DNA of 7,092 nt, from assembly GCA_945787595.1 (NCBI GenBank), contig CALZJV010000769.1:1-7092 (forward strand). Direction: 5' to 3'. Below, one piece after another: positions 1-5,860 of the stretch. The notes under the pieces are model-generated. The model was given only the letters and a program-made list of their open reading frames with translations. It made no database searches and was not told the origin of the DNA. A program made the translations under genes and the position numbers. Numbering within the stretch: position 1 is the first letter of the stretch; every line of letters starts with the position of its first letter. This stretch comes from an uncultured Desulfobacterales bacterium (GTDB taxonomy: Bacteria > Desulfobacterota > Desulfobacteria > Desulfobacterales > JAFDCJ01).

Positions 1-1
1 C

Positions 2-265
2 AAACATTTTGGAAAAGTGAAAAAAACAAAAAAAATGCCACCGGGTTTAGCAAAAAAACAAAATTTGCCACCGGGATTACAAAATCATATTAAAAAAAAT
101 AGTAAGTTACCACCTGGTTTACAAGAAAGAAGGCTTCCCTTCGGCCTTGAAAGAGAACTTGAGCACCTACCAAAAGGTTATTTAAGGGTAAAGGTAGGAG
201 GTGATGTGGCTCTAATGGATGAGAAAACAAGAGTGGTAGTTGATGTGATTTGGGGTGTTGATTAA
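2..265 (+). CDS. LPPGL-repeat small protein, 5' end outside window
   Basis: The reading frame is open to the window edge (AAA at 2-4), so the GTG at 17 may be an internal valine codon and the protein probably starts upstream. The visible product is very basic at first. It carries five spaced copies of an L/M-P-x-G-L/Y motif: MPPGL, LPPGL, LPPGL, LPFGL and LPKGY at residues 7, 17, 31, 40 and 51 counted from the GTG. It ends in a short hydrophobic module with VGGDVALMD and TRVVVDVI. Small proteins with lysine-rich LPPGL repeats and a closing GGD..L.D..TR.V.D segment recur in proteobacteria, often behind a signal peptide and sometimes annotated as RcnB/CigR-like. Their function is not established. 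A secreted or periplasmic location is inferred only, because any signal peptide would be outside the window. Confidence 0.7.
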   Translation, partial: KHFGKVKKTKKMPPGLAKKQNLPPGLQNHIKKNSKLPPGLQERRLPFGLERELEHLPKGYLRVKVGGDVALMDEKTRVVVDVIWGVD

Positions 266-612
266 AAAGAATGGTTATTGAAAGTCTTTCATTAGATTAA
301 AAATGAACAAGATACCAGGTTTAAGATTTGAATTATCCTTGCCTGACTTTTTTAACAAAGGTAGAATTTTTCTTGTAAATCATCAACATTATCAGTTTGA
401 AATATACATTTCACCTCTGATAAAAAACTCATAGGCGTTCACATATACTTCTCCAACAAATAGTATTGAATTTGATTTTTTTAAAAATAAGAACAGCTAT
501 ATTTTATTCAATTTCACTTGATGAAGCTGAACCCAAAAACCAATTCTGTCCGTTTTCTTAAAACATTTTCCCTTGGTTAGATTGATAAAAAATCTACAGG
601 ATAATAACTGAT
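266..612. other. AT-rich intergenic region, no convincing gene
   Basis: This stretch lies between the LPPGL-repeat gene and divIVA. The best open frame is a 43-codon one at 303-434 on the plus strand (starts MNKIPGLRF). It has no recognisable Shine-Dalgarno sequence and no family I recognise. No strong sigma70 promoter or T-tailed hairpin stands out. The divIVA promoter is presumably here but cannot be placed. Confidence 0.5.
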
Positions 613-1536
613 ATGAGCATCTCGCCGCAGGAAATAAAGAGCAAAAAATTTAATATTAAATTTCGCGGTTTCGATGCTCTGGAGGTTGAAGATTTTTTAA
701 AAGAGATGTCCGAATACTTTCTTGCAATATCCAGTGAAAACGAAAAACTCAACGAACGAATAAAACTCTTGGAAAAAAGCCAAGAGCAATACGAAAAAAA
801 TGATCAGAACAACAAAACAATGTTTCTCAACGCAAAAAAGGCGGCTGAAGAGGCCCAGGATATGCTTCGTAAAGACGCAATCATCAGAGTAAAGAAAGCG
901 CGCGATGATATTGAGCAAAAATTACGAGAAGAGGCTGATGCTCATTTGTCCAAAATACAAAAGGAGTTGGAGGATAAATTTCACCTGGAGGCAGAGGAAC
1001 AAAGGAACCGGATTCGTGAAGAGGTAGAAGAACAGCTTCTTCGTGAAGAGGATGAACGTACCAAAATTGCCCGCCGTGAGGCCGACAGTGAGTTACGGGA
1101 TTTTAATGAAGCACTGGAAAAGAAAAAGGCTGAGCTTATGGATTTCACGGCACAACAGACAATGATGAAAAAAGAAATCCGCACCCATCTGCAGGCATGT
1201 CTGAAACAGCTGGACAATGGCGCAACCGGGGCTCCCATAGACAGCATTTTTGACGGCCAACCTGCCGCAGACGAGGGTGCCGGAGTTGACATCATCCTTG
1301 ATGATAATACACTTATGGAATTGATAAAAGAAATTGAATATGTTGAAAACAACGAGAACGAATCGGAACTGTATGTGAGAGGAGAAGACGACCTTACCGA
1401 GGCGGAACTTTCCATGGATTTGTCAGAACCCATGGACGAAAAATCCATGAGCACTCTGGAACAACTATCCGGAGATCTTTTATTCTCCAAGGAAAATGTA
1501 GGCGACGAAGACGATCAGTCTGTAAACTTCGAATAG
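613..1536 (+). CDS. DivIVA domain-containing coiled-coil protein
   Basis: Residues 1-56 match the DivIVA N-terminal domain: M-S-I-S-P-Q-E-I, then KFRGFDALEVEDFLKEM (residues 16-32), the membrane-curvature/dimerisation module of DivIVA and GpsB. Residues 35 to about 200 are highly charged, heptad-like helix with repeated EEAEEQ, REEVEEQ and REEDER runs, predicted as a long parallel coiled coil. Residues 205-307 are acidic and low in complexity, so probably disordered. At 307 aa it is longer than Bacillus DivIVA (about 160 aa), mainly through the coiled coil and the acidic tail. The start is ATG 613 with a weak AGGA at 598-601. DivIVA proteins scaffold poles or septa in Gram-positives. Gram-negative members exist but their roles are poorly known, so a cell-envelope or division scaffold is only an inference. 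The gene stands alone here. Confidence 0.88.
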   Translation: MSISPQEIKSKKFNIKFRGFDALEVEDFLKEMSEYFLAISSENEKLNERIKLLEKSQEQYEKNDQNNKTMFLNAKKAAEEAQDMLRKDAIIRVKKARDDIEQKLREEADAHLSKIQKELEDKFHLEAEEQRNRIREEVEEQLLREEDERTKIARREADSELRDFNEALEKKKAELMDFTAQQTMMKKEIRTHLQACLKQLDNGATGAPIDSIFDGQPAADEGAGVDIILDDNTLMELIKEIEYVENNENESELYVRGEDDLTEAELSMDLSEPMDEKSMSTLEQLSGDLLFSKENVGDEDDQSVNFE

Positions 1537-1640
1537 GAATCACAAAGAAAGGTCTTGAAGGGCTGTTACCTAAATCCTTAATGCAGCGGAAAAAAAATTC
1601 CTGTCACTTTTCTTGAGCAACATACCTTTTTTGTCACTTG

Positions 1641-1687
1641 TGGCGGGACCGACGAGACTCGAACTCGAGACCTTCGACGTGACAGGC
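1641..1687 (-). tRNA. tRNA-Asp(GTC) 3' fragment, likely attachment site
   Basis: Read on the minus strand, these 47 bases match the 3' part of a tRNA-Asp. They contain anticodon loop CTGTCAC with GTC anticodon, the 3' anticodon stem GTCGA, a five-base variable loop, T arm TCGAG-TTCGAGT-CTCGT, the 3' acceptor strand CGGTCCC, discriminator G and encoded CCA. The bases beyond 1687 do not form a tRNA: the expected 5' anticodon strand is only partly matched, and the D arm and 5' acceptor strand (GGGACCG) are missing. It is therefore not a functional gene. A 3' tRNA copy starting at the anticodon loop is the usual footprint of a tyrosine recombinase that integrates into a tRNA gene. By polarity the element would lie to the right of the fragment, with the full tRNA-Asp gene at its far end, outside the window. 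Confidence 0.8.
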
Positions 1688-1766
1688 TAAACGAAATGCA
1701 CCCCTCCTAATGATTTCAGCTATTTACAACACGCTAAAAATGCTTAAATTGATTTAAAAGGATACA

Positions 1767-1788
1767 AGAAGCCCCCAGAGAAGCCCCC
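1767..1788. repeat. Paired direct repeat agaagccccc beside the tRNA fragment
   Basis: Two exact 10-bp copies of agaagccccc sit at 1767-1776 and 1779-1788, with the starts 12 bp apart. On the minus strand they read gggggcttct. Short G-rich direct repeats close to a tRNA attachment core resemble arm-type integrase binding sites. That role is inferred from position and form only. Confidence 0.4.
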
Positions 1789-1900
1789 AAAAATATCATC
1801 ACTATCCCCTCCCCTGTTTATCTAATCCTTGAATTGATATATTTGAAATGTTTAGCTATGCATCGTGTAGTAAAAATTCTGTAAAGGTTAAGACTGTTCC

Positions 1901-1970
1901 GGGTAAAGGCACCGGTTACCCGGCGCCCTCCCCACAGATCCGGACGTGAAGATTTCCCTCATCCGGTTCC
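1901..1970 (-). ncRNA. Group II intron domain V and domain VI
   Basis: Domain V is the complement of 1937-1970. It is 34 nt with the typical ACCGGATG...GAAA...CACGTCCGG layout and starts right after the RT stop codon. Domain VI includes an 8-bp stem, 1908-1915 with 1920-1927, closed by GTAA on the RNA strand. The catalytic triad position normally reads AGC but here reads AAC, and the pairing partner is A instead of U, so the usual G-U wobble becomes an A-A mismatch. This may mark a decayed ribozyme. Confidence 0.75.
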
Positions 1971-3196
1971 TCAGAAGACACAGGCTCTACGCCTGATTAT
2001 TCTGGGACCTGGAAGCGGCATCATGACGTCGATAGACTTGAGAAAATTTCCCCAGCTAACCTTGCCAGTGTGACTTCGCCTGCTGAGCCAGAACCTCCAT
2101 GAACGTCTGACTTCATAAAGAACCTTATCAAGTGCATTGATGTTGTGGCGCACACCATAATACTGGTAATGACCACGAAGCTTAACACTTAGAACTCTAT
2201 GCTGTTCACGAAGTGGCACATGTCGATTTTCGCGACACCATTGCCTTACTGATTTCACAAACCGGCGAACCCGTTTGCCCATTGTCTTCCGTTTGATTAC
2301 CCAATAACCCTCGCGTGCCTTGGCCCAGTAATGGGTAAATCCTAGAAAATCGAATGTCCCATTGAACTCCACCTTCTTCAATCGAGCCGATGGCTTCCGG
2401 AACTGAACCAACTTTGTTTTCTCAGGATGAACAGCCAGTCCAAACCGTTCAAAACGTTTTGGCAGGACATCCATAACCTTACGTGCCTCCCACTCATGTT
2501 CAAAACCGATAATGAAATCATCAGCATACCGAACCATGAAGCAGCGTCCACGCATTCGTGGCTGGACATCTTTTACAAACCAGTCATCCAACACATAATG
2601 AAGGAATATGTTTGCCAGTAAAGGCGAGATGACGCCCCCCTGCGGTGTGCCTTTGTCCGGGAATGTAAGGGTTTCCCCTTCCACTACACCGGTATTCAGC
2701 CACTTACCGATTAAACGTTTTATCCCTCCATCATTGACCCTTCTCGCGATAAACTCACGCAAGTGGCCATGGTCGAGGTTATCGAAAAATCCACTCACAT
2801 CTGCATCTACTATCCAGTTGATATCCTTTTTCTTGCACCATTCCATTAAATCATGAAGAGCCTTGTGTTGACTATGTCCCTCACGGAAACCGTGAGAGAA
2901 ATCATAAAAATCATAATCGTATATCGGCGACAACAGCATTACACACGCCCGCTGGACTATCTTGTCCTCAAAGGCTGGTTTGCCAATTGGCCGCTTCTTA
3001 CCACCCTCCTTATCAATCCATACTCTTTCAACTGGCGGAGCAACATACTGGTAAGAGTGAAGTCTATCGCGAAGGTCGCGAAGGTTCCCTTCAAGGTTCT
3101 TGGCGTATACTTTCGCCGTTACCTTGTCTAACCCTGGTGCCCCATCCTTACGAGTACGTCGATAAGCCTCCCGCAGGAGATTATAATCTATCAGAT
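1901..3196 (-). mobile_element. Group II intron, 3' part only (5' end removed at IS junction)
   Basis: On the minus strand this contains, in order, a reverse transcriptase/maturase frame, a 34-nt domain V, a domain VI hairpin and a 3' end near TTTACCC (1901-1907). Domains I to III and the beginning of the protein are absent: the intron stops at 3196/3197, exactly where the IS inverted repeat begins. The missing 5' part is not on the other side of the IS, where a GGDEF gene follows instead. The remnant therefore cannot splice or move by itself. The intron class is not determined. Confidence 0.8.
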
Positions 3197-3209
3197 GAGC
3201 CTCTTGCAA
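1971..3209 (-). CDS. ltrA: Group II intron reverse transcriptase/maturase (LtrA-like), N-terminally truncated
   Basis: The open frame has 412 codons. RT signatures appear in order: KRPIGKPAFEDKIVQRA (72-88), WIVDADVSGFFDNLDH (132-147, catalytic Asp), GTPQGGVISPLLAN (187-200), RYADDFIIGF (227-236, catalytic YADD) and FDFLGFTHYW (287-296). The maturase (X) domain follows to the end, with KLRGHYQYYGV (343-353) and WRFWLSRRS. No HNH endonuclease domain follows. The protein normally makes cDNA from the intron RNA and helps it splice. The nominal start is a TTG inside the IS left inverted repeat, so the first few codons are IS-derived. The intron-encoded sequence begins at about HLIDYN, and relatives carry tens of residues before this point. 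The stop codon directly abuts domain V. The catalytic core looks intact, but expression is doubtful. Confidence 0.85.
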   Translation of the reverse strand: MQEAHLIDYNLLREAYRRTRKDGAPGLDKVTAKVYAKNLEGNLRDLRDRLHSYQYVAPPVERVWIDKEGGKKRPIGKPAFEDKIVQRACVMLLSPIYDYDFYDFSHGFREGHSQHKALHDLMEWCKKKDINWIVDADVSGFFDNLDHGHLREFIARRVNDGGIKRLIGKWLNTGVVEGETLTFPDKGTPQGGVISPLLANIFLHYVLDDWFVKDVQPRMRGRCFMVRYADDFIIGFEHEWEARKVMDVLPKRFERFGLAVHPEKTKLVQFRKPSARLKKVEFNGTFDFLGFTHYWAKAREGYWVIKRKTMGKRVRRFVKSVRQWCRENRHVPLREQHRVLSVKLRGHYQYYGVRHNINALDKVLYEVRRSWRFWLSRRSHTGKVSWGNFLKSIDVMMPLPGPRIIRRRACVF

Positions 3210-3211
3210 AA
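3197..3211. repeat. IS left terminal inverted repeat
   Basis: The sequence gagcctcttgcaaaa is the exact reverse complement of 4583-4597. It also contains the TTG codon (complement of 3207-3209) that opens the truncated RT frame. Confidence 0.9.
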
Positions 3212-3316
3212 CTAACCAACAGTTTTAATGCATCATAACAGATTGAAATAATTGAGCTTCACGGCATTTTATGGTAGTGTTTGTTTGCCCACAAAACAAA
3301 ACCAAGGAGAATGCCA

Positions 3317-4420
3317 ATGAAGCTCAAGAAGAAGATATCATGGTTGATGTTTCGTGTCCAAAAAAGTTTGTTTCCCCATCTTAATGAATGCTTTGATACT
3401 CTTCTCACTGAGCAGGAACAGCGACTGGTAACAATCCTTGAGATTGTAGAAGTTGAAAAACATGTTTCAAAGTATACGGCAACCCGCTGGCTGGGGCGTA
3501 AGCCTGTTGAGCGTGAACCTCTGGCCCGAGCGTTTGTAGCAAAGTCGGTTTATCGACTCCCAACGACAAGAGATTTGATTCATGCACTTCAGGCTACCAG
3601 AAATCTTCGGCGTATTTGTGGCTTTACAGCTCTTGGCGATGTACCGTCTGAATCTACCTTCTCACGAGCCTTTAGCGATTTTGCCGCAAGAGGGCTTGGC
3701 AATCAGGTGCACGATGCCCTGGTGAAAGACTACCTTGGAGGTGAACTGATCGGACATATCAGCCGAGACTCAACAGCTATTATTGGCCGGGAAAAACCAG
3801 CCAAAAGGATAAAAGAGCCAAGAAAACCACGCAAAAGAGGTCGTCCTGCCAAGGGCGAACAACGGGAGCCGGTCATGGAGAAACGCATCGATCGCCAAGT
3901 CGGTCAGTCTGCGGCAGAGGCCATCCGTGAACTGCCAGCCGTCTGCGACCGAGGTACCAAGATCAATGCTAAAGGTTACAAAACCTCCTGGAATGGCTAC
4001 AAACTGCATCTGGACATAAACGATGTGGGCCTCCCGATCAGTGCCCTTGTCACTTCTGCTTCGGTGCATGACAGCCAGGTTGCCATCCCGATGATTAAGT
4101 TGACCAGCAATAAGGTACACTATCTCTACGATTTGATGGATGCCGCCTACGATGCCCAGAGGATTGATGAAATAAGTCGACGACTGGGGCATGTGCCGAT
4201 CGTCGATAAAAACGGTCGTGGCAAAGAAGTCATTCCAATGGCACCCCATGAAACAGAGCGTTATAAAATACGATCATCTTCAGAACGGGCCAATAGCCGC
4301 TTGAAAGAAGACTTCGGTGCCGATAACGTCATGGTAAAGGGACACAGCAAAGTAACACAACACTTGATGTTTGGGGTCATCGTATTATTTGCTGATCAGC
4401 TCATAAGGCTGCTCGGATAA
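3317..4420 (+). CDS. IS transposase, DUF772-like N-terminus and DDE domain
   Basis: The chosen start is ATG 3317, with AAGGAG at 3304-3309 seven bases upstream, giving 367 aa. An upstream in-frame ATG (3311) is too close to the SD, and the TTG at 3281 has no SD. Residues about 68-122 (YRLPTTRDLIHAL, GDVPSESTFSRAF) resemble the DUF772 domain of IS5/IS1182-type transposases. A basic proline/arginine-rich linker (PRKPRKRGRPAK) follows at about 168-179. The DDE residues look intact: Asp151 in SRDST, Asp275 in DAAYDAQ, and Glu323 in ERANSRLKE with the usual trailing K/R. The protein would cut and join the IS ends. The full length, clean SD and intact inverted repeats suggest a recently active element. 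Confidence 0.88.
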   Translation: MKLKKKISWLMFRVQKSLFPHLNECFDTLLTEQEQRLVTILEIVEVEKHVSKYTATRWLGRKPVEREPLARAFVAKSVYRLPTTRDLIHALQATRNLRRICGFTALGDVPSESTFSRAFSDFAARGLGNQVHDALVKDYLGGELIGHISRDSTAIIGREKPAKRIKEPRKPRKRGRPAKGEQREPVMEKRIDRQVGQSAAEAIRELPAVCDRGTKINAKGYKTSWNGYKLHLDINDVGLPISALVTSASVHDSQVAIPMIKLTSNKVHYLYDLMDAAYDAQRIDEISRRLGHVPIVDKNGRGKEVIPMAPHETERYKIRSSSERANSRLKEDFGADNVMVKGHSKVTQHLMFGVIVLFADQLIRLLG

Positions 4421-4539
4421 ATTTTCAAAGATCAAAAACAACATAAAACATAGGGGACGTGCATTCATGTTGCCATAGTACTGCATGAAAACTCAACAAA
4501 ATGGAAACTGAAGAGGTTGAAATGCCTATTTTACTGGCA

Positions 4540-4567
4540 GAACCTCGACAGCTCAACTGTTTGGTTC
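4540..4567. other. Sub-terminal hairpin near the IS right end
   Basis: An imperfect inverted repeat pairs GAACC (4540-4544) with GGTTC (4563-4567), and inside it ACAG (4548-4551) with CTGT (4557-4560). It lies about 16 bp inside the right inverted repeat, downstream of the transposase gene. No T-run follows, so a terminator is unlikely. It may be a fold or a transposase-binding region. Confidence 0.35.
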
Positions 4568-4582
4568 CTCTATGAATTAATA

Positions 4583-4597
4583 TTTTGCAAGAGGCTC
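4583..4597. repeat. IS right terminal inverted repeat
   Basis: The sequence ttttgcaagaggctc perfectly complements the left end at 3197-3211. The next base outside is only 4 bp from the Shine-Dalgarno sequence of the GGDEF gene. Confidence 0.9.
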
Positions 4598-4614
4598 TTA
4601 AAGGAGCATAAAAA

Positions 4615-5502
4615 ATGTTGGGAGAAATCAAAGTTCTACTCGTGGATGATGATCCACACATTATTAAAATACTCGTCAGATACATGAAGAAGTTTGGTTT
4701 TAACTATGATACTGCTCAAAATGGCCTTGAGGCATTAGAAAAATTACAAGGTAGTTATTTTGACATAGTTCTCACGGACATAGTTATGCCAAATATGGAT
4801 GGCATGCGACTCTTAGAGCTTATCGGCAAAAAGTATCCAAAGATAGATGTTATCGTTATTACCGGTTACGATCAAACTTATACCTGCACTAAAGTAATCA
4901 AAGCTGGAGCCAGTGACTTTATCTCTAAGCCCATTGATTTTGATAAACTTGAGGCTAAATTTAATCGGATCATCCGTGAGCGAGAACAACTTAGGCAGTT
5001 GGAGCTTCAATCCGTGTCGGATGATTTGACTGGCTTATATAATCGCAGGCATCTCAATACTATTTTGAAGCAAGAGTTTAACCGCTGTTTACGCTACGGA
5101 AGCAACCTAGCGCTTTTGATATTAGATCTGGACCATTTCAAAAAAGTGAATGACACTCATGGACACAAATTTGGTGATTTTGTTCTTAAAACATTTGCTC
5201 ACCGCATATTAGAAGTCAGTCGCTCAACTGATCATATCTTTCGCTTTGGGGGGGAAGAATTTATTGTCCTTCTCTCCCAGACTGATAATAATGGTGGAAT
5301 GGTCGCTGGGGAGAAGATTCGCAAAAAATGTCAATCAGAATTGTATACAAAAGACAATATATCACTGCAGGTCACCACCAGTATCGGTGTGAGCTGTTTA
5401 CAAAGCTGCAATGAAGTGCCAAATGATATGATAGCAAAAGCAGATAAAGCTTTGTATATAGCCAAACGTGAAGGACGTAACAAAGTAGTGTTGTGCGAAT
5501 AA
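4615..5502 (+). CDS. Response regulator-GGDEF diguanylate cyclase (PleD-like)
   Basis: The 295-aa cytosolic protein makes c-di-GMP from two GTP under control of a receiver domain. The receiver (about 1-120) has the acidic pair D11/D12, phospho-acceptor D55 (VLTDIVMPNMDG), T83 and K105 (FISKP), all the residues needed for phosphorylation. A short charged helix (about 110-133) joins it to a GGDEF domain that opens with DDLTGLYNRR (136-145) and has active-site GGEEF at 212-216. The inhibitory I-site RxxD is present as R203-S-T-D206, five residues before GGEEF, so product feedback inhibition is expected. No membrane segment or output DNA-binding domain is seen, and no histidine kinase is adjacent. 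The start is ATG 4615 with AAGGAG (4601-4606) eight bases upstream. Its native promoter has been replaced by the IS end, so transcription may now come from the IS. Confidence 0.93.
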   Translation: MLGEIKVLLVDDDPHIIKILVRYMKKFGFNYDTAQNGLEALEKLQGSYFDIVLTDIVMPNMDGMRLLELIGKKYPKIDVIVITGYDQTYTCTKVIKAGASDFISKPIDFDKLEAKFNRIIREREQLRQLELQSVSDDLTGLYNRRHLNTILKQEFNRCLRYGSNLALLILDLDHFKKVNDTHGHKFGDFVLKTFAHRILEVSRSTDHIFRFGGEEFIVLLSQTDNNGGMVAGEKIRKKCQSELYTKDNISLQVTTSIGVSCLQSCNEVPNDMIAKADKALYIAKREGRNKVVLCE

Positions 5503-5539
5503 AAAAGAAAAAAATATTGTATCGTATCTATTATGAAGG

Positions 5540-5736
5540 GTAAAAATAGCTCAAATTGACAAATTAAATATGCCTGATATACATCGTGAATTTATCAGGT
5601 AGAGCGCAAAAACCTCAATTGTGGCAAGATATTAGCCAATTTGTTCAATGAGAATCCATCTCATATACCGTCCAAAGAGCAAGTCAGATTTTTAGGGCCT
5701 GTAGAAAGAATAAATCCAATTCCAAATATTTCTTGA
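5540..5736 (+). pseudogene. Possible small-gene relic with a frameshift
   Basis: Two short overlapping frames read like ordinary protein. Frame A (5540-5602) gives ...AQIDKLNMPDIHREFIR and stops. The other frame continues at about 5599 with VERKNLNCGKILANLFN, then IPSKEQVRFLGPVER, and stops at 5736. Losing one base near 5598-5602 would explain the break. I do not recognise a family, and no SD or credible start is visible. It may be noise in AT-rich DNA, and it overlaps the inverted repeat and promoter-like sites described separately. Confidence 0.3.
5556..5599 (+). promoter_or_regulatory. Promoter-like site overlapped by a 7-bp inverted repeat
   Basis: TTGACA at 5556-5561, a 16-bp spacer and TATACA at 5578-5583 resemble a sigma70 promoter. 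The inverted repeat CCTGATA (5573-5579) / TATCAGG (5593-5599), with a 13-bp spacer, covers the -10 and start region, a position where an operator would act. The nearest downstream gene is the MipA-like protein, about 260 bp away, so the link is weak. A second TTGACA at 5733-5738 has only a poor -10. Confidence 0.25.
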
Positions 5737-5860
5737 CAAGGAAGAAATATTCTCTACATGCGTCAGGTTGAGGGTGTACCTTTGATACGGGTGACCCCTT
5801 ACTCATATAAAAAAAGGTATGGCCTATCATATAACTTCAGTAGATACAGATTCTTTCCTC

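Larger units (their letters stand above)
1537..1900. other. Intergenic scar region between divIVA and the group II intron
   Basis: No gene is visible. It holds the tRNA-Asp 3' fragment (1641-1687), the agaagccccc repeat pair (1767-1788), and an eight-base direct repeat TGTCACTT at 1602-1609 and 1632-1639. DNA at about 1801-1900 is the presumed 3' exon flank of the intron. It shows no long open frame on either strand. Confidence 0.55.
3197..4597 (+). mobile_element. Complete DDE insertion sequence, 1401 bp
   Basis: Perfect 15-bp terminal inverted repeats gagcctcttgcaaaa flank one transposase gene. The left flank is group II intron sequence (tatcagat) and the right flank is the leader of the GGDEF gene (ttaaagga). 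I see no target-site duplication in these flanks, nor when the boundary is shifted by one or two bases. The transposase type (DUF772-like N-terminus plus DDE domain) suggests the IS5/IS1182-type group, but the family is not certain. About 105 bp precede the gene and 175 bp follow it. Confidence 0.85.

Noticed and set aside
303..434. 43-codon open frame in the left intergenic region
   Set aside because: It has no Shine-Dalgarno sequence, no recognisable motif and AT-rich composition; such a frame can occur by chance.
981..1490. 169-codon open frame on the minus strand inside divIVA
   Set aside because: It is antisense to the coiled-coil part of a well-supported gene. Its serine-rich product mirrors Glu/Asp codons of the real frame.
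1641..1715. A complete tRNA-Asp gene
   Set aside because: Beyond 1687 there is no D arm, no 5' acceptor strand GGGACCG and only partial anticodon-stem pairing, so only the 3' part is present.
1767..1788. CRISPR-like repeat
   Set aside because: There are only two 10-bp copies 12 bp apart, with no spacers of regular length.
2427..3131. Several plus-strand open frames opposite the reverse transcriptase
   Set aside because: These overlap the RT frame with all its motifs on the minus strand; their products look like shadow translations.
3770..4249. 159-codon open frame on the minus strand inside the transposase gene
   Set aside because: It is antisense to the DDE transposase with its catalytic residues and shows no recognisable domain.
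5648..5664. Hairpin ATGAGA-atcca-TCTCAT as a terminator
   Set aside because: The stem is only 6 bp and AT-rich, with no T-run after it and 145 bp past the GGDEF stop.
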